Below are positions 31,381 to 42,599 of a DNA stretch of 64,000 nt, one piece after another (the first letter of the stretch is position 1; the number at the start of each line of letters is the position of its first letter). Source of the stretch: Gnetum montanum. Taxonomy: Eukaryota > Streptophyta > Gnetopsida > Gnetales > Gnetaceae. Made by a program: the position numbers and the translations under genes. The notes beneath the pieces are model-generated. The model was not told the origin of the DNA and made no database searches. It saw only the letters and a list, made by a program, of their open reading frames with translations. Location of the stretch: positions 120,239 to 184,238 of the forward strand of contig MNCI01007634.1 of the NCBI GenBank assembly GCA_015680685.1, read 5' to 3'.

Positions 31381-32624
31381 GAAATACATGGTGATGGTGT
31401 TGAGAATGGCTTAAAATTAGGCTATAAATGGTAAAATAGAAGTAAGTTCTAGTGAATGGAATTCAAAAAGATTTTAAGGAAAATGAAAATGGTTTCAAAT
31501 GAAGTACTTACTAAAATTAGTAAGTGGAGGTAAGGGTGGTTTACCCTTTACCAAAAATGGAAAGCTGAAAAGCTTGGTAATAAGCCCTACCCATGCTAGC
31601 CTTCCAACTAACTTTACAATGAGTATGATAGGGGTGGGGGAGAGAACGAAAGGGGATGAGATAATGGAAATTTCACCCCCTCTATTCCAATGTTGATGGA
31701 AGGAATGCTAAAAATCAAAGTGGAAAGTTTGTTTTTTTCATTGAAACTTGGTTTTGGTAGGCTACCAATTTTCTTAGCTTGGAATAATGGGGGAAAGCTA
31801 ACTTTTAGAAGTTTGATAATTTCTAGAAGGATTTCACAAACCCTCTTTGGAAACTAGAAAAATTAGTATCGAAAGGAAAACAAAGTGGAAAGGATATCAA
31901 CACTAGCTTTGGAGGATAAATGTCATAACAAGTGCTACAAAAACCACCACCCAACCATCTACAACTTCCACAATGTAGTTTTGGTCATAGGGAGGGAAAG
32001 GGTAGCGTTGATCTTTTGAAGGTTTTGAAAATTTTTGTTGCAAAAAATTAAAAATACTTTCAACTTGTAATGAGGATAAATAGTTCTTCTATTGAGTTAG
32101 TGACAAGTCTCACCCATGATGGCTTCCCAACTACCTCTACACTAAGTATGAAAAGGAGACAATAAAGCGGGATGATATAATAGGAATCTCACCCTTTCTA
32201 TTCCAACATTTATGGGAAGAAGGATAAAAATCAAAGTGGAAAGTTTGGTTTTTCCATTGAAACTTAGTTTTGGTAGGCTACCAATTTTCTAAGCTTGGAA
32301 AAACAAGGGGAAAGCTAACATCCAAATGTTTGGTAATTCCTGGAAGGGCTTCACCATCAATTTTAGAAGCTAAAAAGGATTGAAATTGGTGGCAAAAAGA
32401 AAAGAGAAAAGGTTTTAACACTAGATTTGGGGCTGAAAATTTCATAGCAACTACTATTAAGAACCACCACCTAACTTCTTGCAACTTCCATGTTGTAGTT
32501 TTGATCATAGGGGAAAAGGGGCAGTGTTGATCTTTCAATGTCTTGGTTGTAAAAATGCAAATTTATTACTATGAGATAACACTGACAATATGGCTAACAG
32601 ATTTTGTCATAGAAAATGGGTAGA
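31381..32624 (-). other. Leader of element A with a 515-bp tandem duplication
   Basis: Between the primer site and gag. Two copies of about 500 bp (31580-32040 and 32100-32560) share marks such as GGTAGGCTACCAATTTTC (31756 and 32271), AAATCAAAGTGGAAAGTTTG and a GGGGAAAGCTAAC segment. No coding region. Without the duplication the leader would be about 730 bp. Confidence 0.7.
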
Positions 32625-32643
32625 GGTCCTTCTTGTAGCACCA
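32625..32643 (-). other. Primer binding site of element A
   Basis: On the minus strand TGGTGCTACAAGAAGGACC. It is the best preserved of the three related primer sites in the window. Confidence 0.65.
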
Positions 32644-32652
32644 AAAGAAAAC

Positions 32653-33823
32653 TATTATGACTAGAAAATTTGATTGCTAGAAAACATTAGAGATCTAGTG
32701 CACAATAATTCCTCAACCCATGAATCCCTAGGACCATCAAGAAAAAATGGGATTCAGGATGTCCTAGTTAGTCTAGTAGATCAACCAAAGTCTTGGAGGG
32801 TTTGTAAAATGGTTTAGTAATAGATCTGAATAATGCACAAAAAATAAAAAATAAGTTATAGAGATATGTACAAATGGTGCCTTAATTGGCAACAAGGGAT
32901 GCTTCACTTGGATAGGGGTTCAAGATATATTAGAGTAGATGTGGTTAACTCTATGATATGGATGTCCTACCACTCCTAATGTTATTGAACCTCTAGTGTT
33001 GTAATCTCAAATCTGCAATGTTGGCTACTATTGGTAGGTGAGAAAAGTGAAAAATTTGGATGCCTAATTACTCCACACTAGGGTTTGGAAATCCCTGAAA
33101 TGTAGTGTTGACATAAAAAATCTATAAACCTCAAAGCAATGATGCTTCCATGTTGGGGTTCATGATGATGCAAACATGGGAGATTGCAAGAATCCTTGAG
33201 TGCTTAAAAATGCCCCAAGTGTAGAATTATTGCTTGATAAAAAACATGTATGCTTAATGTATTCAAGTTTCAAAAGTATGTGGAACCTTTTGAAAATTTA
33301 CTGAACCCATAAATGATGTTTGAGGCTAGTTTTTATATGTTTTGGGCTATGAATGGGGATGTAAAATGGCTATGATTTGGCTATAAAATGGATGCAAATT
33401 GGCTACTAAATTACTAAAAATTTCTACCTTGTTTAGGTGAGATGGATGCCCAAATTTGGAGGGTTATGATACATAGTAATTACCTTCCTCCATGGTCATT
33501 TCCTTTATTATAAATAGTAACCAAGGCATAATTTCCACACTAGAGATGAATCCTCCACACTAAGCTCTCCACCATGCTTGCTAAAGTGTCTGGTCAACGT
33601 TGAGGTACATGAAGTGAGGAATTTTGTCTTTTGTGGCTTCCACACTGGGGGATGCAATTTTCAACACTAGGGATGAAGACTCCATGTTTGGGGGGACTTC
33701 CACGTTGAGGAAAGGTTTCTAGGCTATGCATGTAGTCTCTACACTAAAGGAAGAAATTTTCCAAAACGCCCATCCTTCCATGCAAGGGCTAGGTGAGATT
33801 TATCCCCTTGCATGTGTTTCTAG
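32653..33823 (-). repeat. 5' LTR of element A, interrupted
   Basis: Lies outside the primer site on the minus strand. Its inner end (TTTTCTAGTCATAATA) resembles the LTR ends of elements B and C. A minus-strand TATA-like ATATAAAA lies at about 33333-33340. Cut at the right by element D, so the outer end is not seen. The inner end is placed to within about 10 bp. Confidence 0.5.
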
Positions 33824-34816
33824 TGTAGAATTGTTAGTAAAATTCTTATAAAACACATGTCCAAAGTCAGCAAAAATAGCAATATAGTTAATTAAAAATT
33901 ATGCATAAAAATTCCATCCAAATAGTATTCTACCCATACAAAACAAAATCCATCATTCCAAAAAATACATTGAATCATACGACATAAATAAACACTATCC
34001 ATGCCACAGATGTGCATAAAACATATAATAGCTATAGGGATGAAGCCAAGATAACTTACCTCTAAATTTAAATGATGAAAAACTAGATAAGAGGAAATAA
34101 AATCACAAAGATCCAGCCAATCTATAGAACTAATTCACAATCCACCCACTCTTTCTAGCTCCAACAATGAATCATCAAAGTATGGAAAAGAGTTAAACCA
34201 CGAAAATTTTTATGGAAATTGCCTAGGAAAACATGGAACAAAAGAAAAACTTCAATTGCCCAACTAACAAATAACTAAAAGACTAATTTCTAAAAATATT
34301 TACCATCAAAAAACCTAACTATGTCCCTCACTCACATAATTCCTACTTATGCCAAAATAATTAAAGGAAAAAATACCATAAAATCCTTCATACTAAAAAA
34401 AACATATTCAAAACTCCTCTCATAAAAAAATAAAAATAATCTTAAAAAAAAACACATACATAAACATATATGAATATGCATCAAATTATCAAACCACATA
34501 ACCACTAGGACCACAACATGCACTCAAGGAACATAATTAAAAAAACCATTAACACATGATAGGACATGCTTCCAAACAATCCTCCTGAGATCCTGCCACA
34601 CCCAATAATAGGATTAGTGAATATATGCTAGATGATCATGTATATATAGCATCCATGCATCTAAGCATCTCAAAGCTCAACATCATCATAAAGTCTCTAC
34701 ACAAAATCATAAAAATATACCAAACCAAAACAAGCATAAAGTACATACTATTATAACCATCACAAACTTTGCAAAGATCATACATATCAAAGATGTCAAA
34801 AATATGGGTTGTTACA
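33824..34816 (-). repeat. 3' LTR of element D
   Basis: On the minus strand it starts TGTAACAACCCATA at 34816, the common TGTAACA start of plant gypsy LTRs, and ends near 33824. It matches 38366-39020 and 48478-48640 by eye, for example in the segment GAAGCCAAGATAACTTACCT. The outer end is placed to about 10 bp. Confidence 0.75.
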
Positions 34817-34830
34817 TCCTCTTCTCCTTA
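34817..34830 (-). other. Polypurine tract of element D
   Basis: On the minus strand AAGGAGAAGAGGA directly before the LTR start TGTAACAACC. It fixes the orientation of the element. Confidence 0.75.
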
Positions 34831-35199
34831 AGAGTATTTATCTTGGAAGATCTTAGGATGGAAAGAATGTAAATCATATTTAACCTCCCAAGTAGTCTCT
34901 TGGGAACTAATTCTACTATGTAGCTAGAATAATTCTACTATGTAGCTAGAACTCCATATTATTCATGATCGTAATGGGATGTTCCATATATGAGGCATAA
35001 ACTTGAAGCTATAGCTTAGACTAATTAACAACATTACTATCATTAGAAACTTACTTTCACCACATGGTAACATAAAATAAATTATGCATGCATAAATGTT
35101 GTAGAGGTAGTCAAACATGAATGCATACTCTTTAATGTGTGAAAGAACATTAAACAAACCAATATAACAAGATGCAAGTTTTTCCTTCTAACCAAAATT

Positions 35200-36000
35200 C
35201 ATTAGGCCTTTTAGTGGAGAGACATGAAAAAAATCCTTGTCACTAATCACAAATCCAAAAGGCCTCCTTCAATGGTTCATGCACCTCATTTAATGATCCT
35301 AAGTTGCTTCTAGATGCTCACAAATCTTTCTAATCTCCTCTATCATCCTCAATAAAATTTTTGAATGGATACACTACATATCCATAATCACATCCAAACA
35401 TAAGGGATTTTTTCAAGTTCCCCATGCAGAACTTCATATCATTCTACCCTTAGACTAGTCTAATAGTTTCTATTATAAGAAAACTCTACCAACGATAATA
35501 GATTATCTCAACTATTTAAAAACTACAAGGCACAAGACTAAAGCATGTTCTTAATACTTAGTTAACTCTCTCAACCTTATTTTCATTCTATGGATGATAA
35601 CCTAAACTCATGTTCAGTCTAGTATCTAGGTTGTCCATGAATGCACACCAAAACTAAGTGAATTTGCCATCACAATTTAAGACAATCATGGCAAAAATGG
35701 CATACAATCATATGATCTTAGAGATGAATAATTGTGCAACATCCTCTATTTTAGCCAAGGGATTTATAACTAGGGAATGAGCTAACTTAGTCAACGACCA
35801 CAACAACAATGATAATATCCTTTTCACTCCTAGTACAAAACTAGTAATAAAATCTATACCAATCATCTTGCACTTTCACTCTGAAACAGTGTAAGGGTAC
35901 AAGTAGCCACCTAGTCATTGATGCTCAAGTTTACCTTGTTGACAAATTATACATTTAGCTGTAAATTCTTGAACCTACTTCTTCATGCCTAGCTACTAGT
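35200..36000 (-). pseudogene. Integrase remnant of element D
   Basis: Minus-strand translation around 35650-35890 reads IGIDFITSFVLGVKR, KLAHS and KIEDVAQLFISKII, matching the integrase core of Del/Tekay elements and of element E (FITKFPHTKDG, SVEDVALLLIIEIV). The second catalytic Asp lies in a NCDGKFT context where DRD.KFTS is usual. Many stops. The ends of the domain are only approximate. Confidence 0.6.
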
Positions 36001-36279
36001 GTAACATCTTCAATAGCTAGTATATATTATCATTACTTGGATGCACCTAAAGCTTACTAAGGTAAAATTCATCCAATATAATTGATATAGAGACTTAGGA
36101 ACATACACTAGATCCTTATGATGAAAGCAATTCAAGTACATCAACTACAATACAAGAGTCATCAGAACACTAAAGCTTATCACACCATGAATCATGTTGC
36201 TACTCTACATGAATCCAAGTAATCATGTCTAAATAGATTATCATATTACTAATCTTACCGACCACATAGCTCAAGGCAT

Positions 36280-36900
36280 CCATAACAACTTTTCTTTTAC
36301 CTATTTGATTTTGAATGGTAAAAATCAAAGTTGGCTAAGAATTCAACCCATTTTCTTTGGTATAGGTTCAACTAAGGTTGGCTCATCAGATACTATAATC
36401 CCTTATGATTTGTTCAAATTAGAAATTTCTCCCTAATTAAGTAGTAATACTAAATCTTTAAGAAAAATATCCCCACTCATAACTTCAATTCATGAGTGAG
36501 GCAGTGTATCTTATGAGGCTTAAGCTATCATGAAGCATAGGGTACCACTTTGGCCTCTTACATAAGGGCACACCCATAACCTTCTTTTGAAGCAGTACTA
36601 ATAATAAATGATTTACCTAGGATAAGAAAAACCAATATAGAAGTTGAAATCAATCTACCCTTGAGTTCATCAAAGTTAGCCTAACAATTTTGGTTTAATA
36701 AAAAACTAACATCCTTCTATAATAGCTTCATGATGGGTGAATCAATGTGAGAAAAGTTCTCAACAAATATTTTGTAGTATCTTGCCAACCAAAATAATTC
36801 CAAAATTCATCAACATCTTTGGGATAAATCAATCCTAAATCATAAATATCGTCATGGATTCCACCACTATACCAACCTCTAAAACAACATGTCCTAATAA
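36280..36900 (-). pseudogene. RNase H remnant of element D
   Basis: Minus-strand fragments KSFIISTASKEGYGC, KPHKIHCLTHELKL, TNHKGL and YLMSQP parallel RNase H of element E (SFDVCIDASREGYGC, SHYLTHDLEL, TNHKGLQYLMNQP). The first catalytic Asp is changed (STAS). Several stops. Confidence 0.6.
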
Positions 36901-37049
36901 TTAAATCTCACAATGATAAAAGAAAAACTTGATGATTAGATGAAAAATTGATATTCATTAAGTATCTAAAAAATGATCCTTAGATGTTTTTCATGTAACT
37001 CCTAAAATAAAGAGCATACAAAAATGTCATTAATAAATATGATAATAAA

Positions 37050-37680
37050 CTAGTCCAAGTAGGTTCTCATGACATTGTTCATGAGATGTATGAACACTAC
37101 AAGAGCATTAGTAAATCCAAAAGGTAAAATTAACAGCTTATAATATTCATACCATGTTCTAAAGGTTTTCTTTGTAACATCCTCTTGATTGATGCAAACA
37201 TAGTAATACCCTAACTTCATACCAATCTTATAGAATATCCAAGCTTCCCTCAACTACTTGAACAAATTATCTATGCATAGCAAAGGATGCTTGTTCTTCA
37301 TAGTCAACTGGTTCAACTATTAGTAAGTAATGCATAGTCTTATAATAGCATCCTTCTTCTTTGCAAATGGGATAGGAGCACCCCAAGGAGATACACTTGG
37401 ATGAATCAGGCTCTTGTCAAGAAACTCCTAAAGTCAAATCTTTAGTTCTACTAAATTAACAAGGAACATCCTATGTGAAACCTTGGAGATAGGATTTTCA
37501 CAAGGTTTAAGAGCAATATCAAACTCAACAGCATATCTTGGAGGTAGACCAAGTAACTTAGAATGAAAGACATCAAGAAACATACGAACAACTAGAACTT
37601 GATCACACTCTTGTGATACGGCAAGGTCACAGTTGGAAACCACAAAGTAATAATGATCTTTCCTTAGTAACTACTGAAAA
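37050..37680 (-). pseudogene. Reverse transcriptase remnant of element D
   Basis: Two minus-strand open pieces. 37434-37643 has FLDVFHSKLLGLPPRYAVEF and ISKVSHRM, the N-terminal lead of Ty3/gypsy RT. 37050-37253 has LGYYYVCINQEDVTKKTFRT and LPFGFTNALVVFIHLMNNVM. The region with the catalytic Asp pair lies further on (below 37050) and is not readable. Frames are interrupted between the pieces. Confidence 0.75.
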
Positions 37681-37689
37681 GATCTCAAA

Positions 37690-37990
37690 GACACAAGATC
37701 TAATTTAATCTTGCACAATTTGGTATGTATCATCATCTCAATACCATCTTCTATGACCAAGAAAAGTGTCTTGCAATAACAATTTAAGCTACCTTGATAG
37801 TAAGACAACCAATCCAAATTGAAGAAAACATCATAGTCCCTTGGGTTCATGATGTGAAGATCACTAAATCAAATTGCATCTTGAATTATCAAGGATACAA
37901 ATCTATAGATTTTATCCACAGCAAGCACACAACCACTAACCAAGACTAAAGGAAAGCTCTTGATTAAGACATTGGTCCACCAAACCCAAG
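37690..37990 (-). pseudogene. Protease remnant of element D
   Basis: Minus-strand segment RDYDVFFNLDWLSYYQGSLN parallels EDCNIILEIDWLVHFQGSFG in the protease C-terminus of element E. No active-site motif was recognised. Confidence 0.5.
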
Positions 37991-38365
37991 CATCTCACTA
38001 CTAGTGAAAGCAACCAATGTCGATGAAAAACTAGAGTTCTTTTCCTTATACTAATCAAGGAACTGAAGTAGATAATGGTTGATATCTACTTAGTTAATCT
38101 CCTCCTATAGAGAAAATTAGTTAAACCTATGCAAATCTACTTAGATGATCTCCATATGTAAAAGATACAAATGTTTTTCTACATGTTATAATTCTACTAA
38201 TGAAAATATCTAGAAATCCTAGCTTCATGATGAGAAATCAAAAAAAGGAAAGAAAAATAGTAGACCAAGATATTCTATGAATCAATATAATAATTGTATA
38301 AAGTTCATAAGAAAACAAATTAAAATCTCTAAATCTACTTTGAAATTAATTTGCAAAATCCATCA

Positions 38366-39020
38366 CATAGAATTATTGGTAAAATCATCATAAAACCCAT
38401 TGCCAAAATTAGCAGAAACTATTATAAAATCAATTAAAAATTACACACACAAAATTCATCCAAAAAAATTCTAGCCATTCAAAACAAAATCTATCAACCC
38501 ACAAATAGCATTAGAATCACATGGCATAAATAAACATTACCCATTCCATGAATGTGCATAAAACTTACAACTGTAAATGGGGAAGAAGCCAAGATAACTT
38601 ACCTCCAAATTTAAATAATGAAAACTAGAAGAGAGAAAATCAAATCACAAAGATTCAACCAATCTATATGACTTCTTTATTATTCACCCACTCTTCCTAG
38701 CTCCAACCTCTCATAATACTGAATCATTAAAGTATGTGGAAGAACTTAACTATGGAAACTTTAATGAATATTACTCAAAAACCATGGAATGGAAGAAAAA
38801 ACTCCAATTACCCAACTAACACACAAATAAAAGAATAATTCCTTAAATATTTACCATCACAAAACATAATTTCCTTCCTCACTCACATAACTCCAACACA
38901 TGCCAAAATAAAAAAAGGGAAAAATTACCATAAATTTCATCATACTAAAAAAGTATGTTCAAACCTTCTCACATAAAAAAATAAAATAAAACTAATATAA
39001 GAAATACATACCTAAATATA
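38366..39020 (-). repeat. 5' LTR of element D, first part
   Basis: Matches the left part of 33824-34816. It is cut at 39020 by element E and continues at 48478. Confidence 0.7.
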
Positions 39021-42000
39021 TGTAGGCACCCGTATTTTAGTCAAGGCTTAAAATTGGTTGAATGGTTAATAATATTAATATTAATTTTTTATATACATAA
39101 TTAATTTTTCTTTACATATGATAATTTTTTATTATTCATGTTTACTATTATGCATGATTAATGATTTTTACCTATCACTGGTATGCACTAACTAGGTGAA
39201 TGAGTTGTGGCAAGTTCTCATGAAGGCTATGGCATGGGCATGGTATGGCTATGATGGCTATGATGGCAATGATGGCATGACATGTGATTTATCCAAGTAA
39301 TTTATAATTTTAATTTTACTTTCATTATTACTTAGATTAAAGTGGAGAAAGATAGATAAGTAACATGGGTCCTAGAGGTAAATGAGAGAGGGTAACTAGG
39401 TCACATGGGTTGGGGGTCGATGGAGTAAGGAAGAAGCCTTTAAGGACCACCCACTCCCTTAATCCAAAGCATTCTTGATCTCTTAGCTCTTGGGTTGGAG
39501 GGCTGCTAGGTTTGAGAAGTGTGAGAAGCTTGCTAGTCTATGGAACACATGGGAAGACTCAAGTAATAGAAGCTAGAAATATCCAAGTGAGTAATCTTGG
39601 CCCCTTTTTAATGGTTTTTTCAGTTCACAAGGTTTTGTACAGATTTAATTAATGTAAAATCTTGTAGATCTAACATATTTTTGGATGGGTATTATTGCCA
39701 AATTTTTAATTTGAATTTTCATTGCTAAATCTATTAATTTTTCTTGCTTTATAGCACTTCCCATGAACTTTTCATTTCAAGGGTTTAGGATGATTCGAAT
39801 AGATCTTGGTACAATGCACATATCTCTCTCTATATGTAGAATATTATTGTGATCTACCTATTTTTGCATTACTTAAGAAATTATCTACAATGTTTATGAT
39901 GAACTCAATAGTAATTTTGCTAGTACTATCTAGAACCATAGCAATTTCAATAGGGTCTAGAGTTAAGGATATAACTCTGGTTTTATTGTGATTTGAATTT
40001 TGAAATTTTAATATGATAATTAAAACATATATACCATCAAAATTCAAGTGGAATCAATGGAAACTAGAATGTGAAATTAGATTTATGATTTAATCTTTGG
40101 GCGTTATCTGAATTTGTTTGAATTTACTTAGCAATTTGATATAGAGACTCATATGTCAATATCTTTATATCTATATTTTGGTTTATTATCAAGTGTTTAG
40201 GAGACTTATATGTGTATTTTATCTTTCCAACCAAAGTAGGAGTTAAAATATGATCATTTGATAGAGTTATATAAGATTTATTATTAGTCACTCATTCTAT
40301 CTCTATTTTTTATTGTCTATAATGTTGGACTGATATCCATTGCTATGAATGTGTGATTGTTTAAATATTTTTATAGTAACTAATTATAAATATTAAATTT
40401 TATTTGAATCATTAATTAAGAAGAAATTAATATTAATGTATGAGTTATAGTGGTTTTATATGTGGCTATTCAGTTTGCCATTTACCCTATTTGAGATGTT
40501 GAATTCTAGTGAAGTTGTTGGAAGATGTGTATTATTTTCTAATTTTCATCCTTGGCACTACCATATCTCTTTTAAAGTTTTTTTTGGATATTACCCATTT
40601 CAATTGTTTAAGGGATATGAATTTTAATTTATTGTGAATATTTACACATTTGGAACTTGTATTTTGTTGAGTTTGGTCTTGTGATTGGGTGTTGAAATCT
40701 TGGAGGATTTGGATCTAATGAATTTGATTTTGTTGGATTTTTGGACCATTGGATTTTTTTGGAGATGCCAAGTTATTGATCTTGTAATTTCTACAAAACA
40801 TGTTAGATTTTGAAAATTTGTGATGACATGTTGGATTGATGGTCCTTTTGTTGGCTTATGTACAAATGATGTTGACTCGATCCACCATCAATGTTAGTTT
40901 GCCATCTTTTGATGATTATGAGATGGATGGATGATGTCATGGTTTGATTGTTTGTTGTATGTTTGGATGATGGAGCTTGCACCAAGTGTGTGGTCGGTTG
41001 GATATGAGGCTCCTTGAAGATGATTTTTTTTTATTGATCACCACTATTAGTGCACCAATGTGGCTCTCACTTCAGGTCTTATCTAGTAGGAGAAAGTGAT
41101 CCATGGCTCATTGGTCTTGTTTGATGCTCTATAAGTTTAGAGATGGGTATCCATAAGGACCATCTTGATGGCTCATAGGGAACACCTTAGTTTAAATCTT
41201 GGTGGGGATCCATAAGGATCATCTTGATTCACTGGGACTAATAATAAATCCATAAACATGGTAATTTGATATTTTCTTGGAAACTTTGATTTGGAAATTT
41301 AAAAGTATTCATGACAACTTGATACACATTGAGACTAAGTGTGGTGTATGCTAGCCTTCTTGTTTGTTTGGTTGATGGATGGAGTGGATCAATTTTTGTT
41401 TTGAACAATTGCGATGGTCAAATGGATTGATTGCATACTTATTGGATAATTTTTTTGGCATTCAGTTTTTTACATGTTTATGGATTTTTAGTTTCATGTT
41501 AATGGTTGCTCTTGGATATTTATGATGGTTGCATTTTTGGATATTCTATGCATTGATAGATGTATGGTGTATGATATTGGACTTTTGGCCTATTTGTTAT
41601 GGATGATATTGGATGTTATAGTTGTTGTATATTTGTATATGATTTTCTTTAATTGTTTTGAAGGTTTCCATGTGCTACCTAGCCCCTAAGAAATTTTTCC
41701 TTAATTCAATCAAAACATGGTGTTAAGGTTACTCACCCAGCAGTAGCTGATATTTTTGTTTTGTGTACAAATATTTTAGGTTAGGAAGAGCATGGAGTAC
41801 ATGCAGTACCTTGGAGATGTTCATAACACATGATGAAATTATATGTTATTTGGAATTATAATTGCTAATTCATAAGTAGATGTATATTAATTTGATTCAT
41901 GTGGTTGGATTTTTATAGTAGACTTGTATGGATTATGAATGAAAACTTACCATATTCTTTTATGTAAGATTTTTTGGATGAGATAATTATGAAATTTAAA

Positions 42001-42263
42001 ATGTCATTGATGTAAGATTTCTTTTAGTGCATACTTATAATTTAAATTACGTGTATATATATTCATCTTAATATTAAATGATATAATTTGTTCCCATTAT
42101 ATTGTCTTTTAATCCCTTCTTCCTCTTGGTCATGGCTTAACCATACATCCTTTCACTATGTTAGAATGAAATGATATCATTAGTTTTCCATGATCAACCT
42201 TTGGTATCTATTGTTACCCCACATAATGCTCTTTGTCTTAAGGGTAGGAAGGAGGGTGTTACA
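39021..42263 (+). repeat. 5' LTR of element E
   Basis: Begins TGTAGGCACCCG, ends GGTGTTACA. It matches 45310-48477 along its length, for example GTGAATGAGTTGTGGCAAGT and the GGTTGATGGATGGAGTGGAT region. The short frames inside it are not genes. AT-rich, no clear TATA chosen. Confidence 0.8.
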
Positions 42264-42290
42264 AGTTTGTATCAAGGAATAGGTTTGGAG
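42264..42290 (+). other. Degenerate primer binding site of element E
   Basis: After the LTR end, AGTTTGTATCAAGGAATAGG resembles the initiator-Met type TTGGTATCAGAGCA...GG with changes. Position supports the call. Confidence 0.45.
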
Positions 42291-42599
42291 ATTTTTTTTC
42301 ATTTCCCATAGTCTATTCAGTGATAGTAGATGCTAGATGAGGTCATGGCCAATTTAGAAGGATAGATGTTGGATCTAGTCAACCAATACCAATGCTTGAA
42401 CCTATTAATAACAAAGTGAAGAAGCCTTCAATAGAACCTCATGCAGAAAATGTGACCTCAACACCAATATTAAATGAGGGGATAATCAATGCTAATTCCA
42501 AGTGTTATATAGAGTAATTCTTGTATCAACACATAGACGGGAACATATTACAACCAAGATCTATGGTGGTTTTAGGAGGAAGTGGTAGTAGCAAAAGTC

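Larger units (their letters stand above)
5592..33823 (-). mobile_element. Element A: Tat/Ogre-like LTR retrotransposon, split by element C
   Basis: Minus-strand pieces appear in the order expected of one element: LTR (about 32653-33823), primer site (32625-32643), leader with a duplication, gag N-terminus (30294-31380), then element C (11707-30288), gag core (10700-11701), gag linker (10177-10689), protease (9579-10052), then an antisense gene on the plus strand (7304-9539). Gag continues across the C insertion. RT, RNase H and integrase are not visible; they may lie left of the window, beyond the inserted element B, or be deleted. D interrupts the LTR at its right end. Confidence 0.7.
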
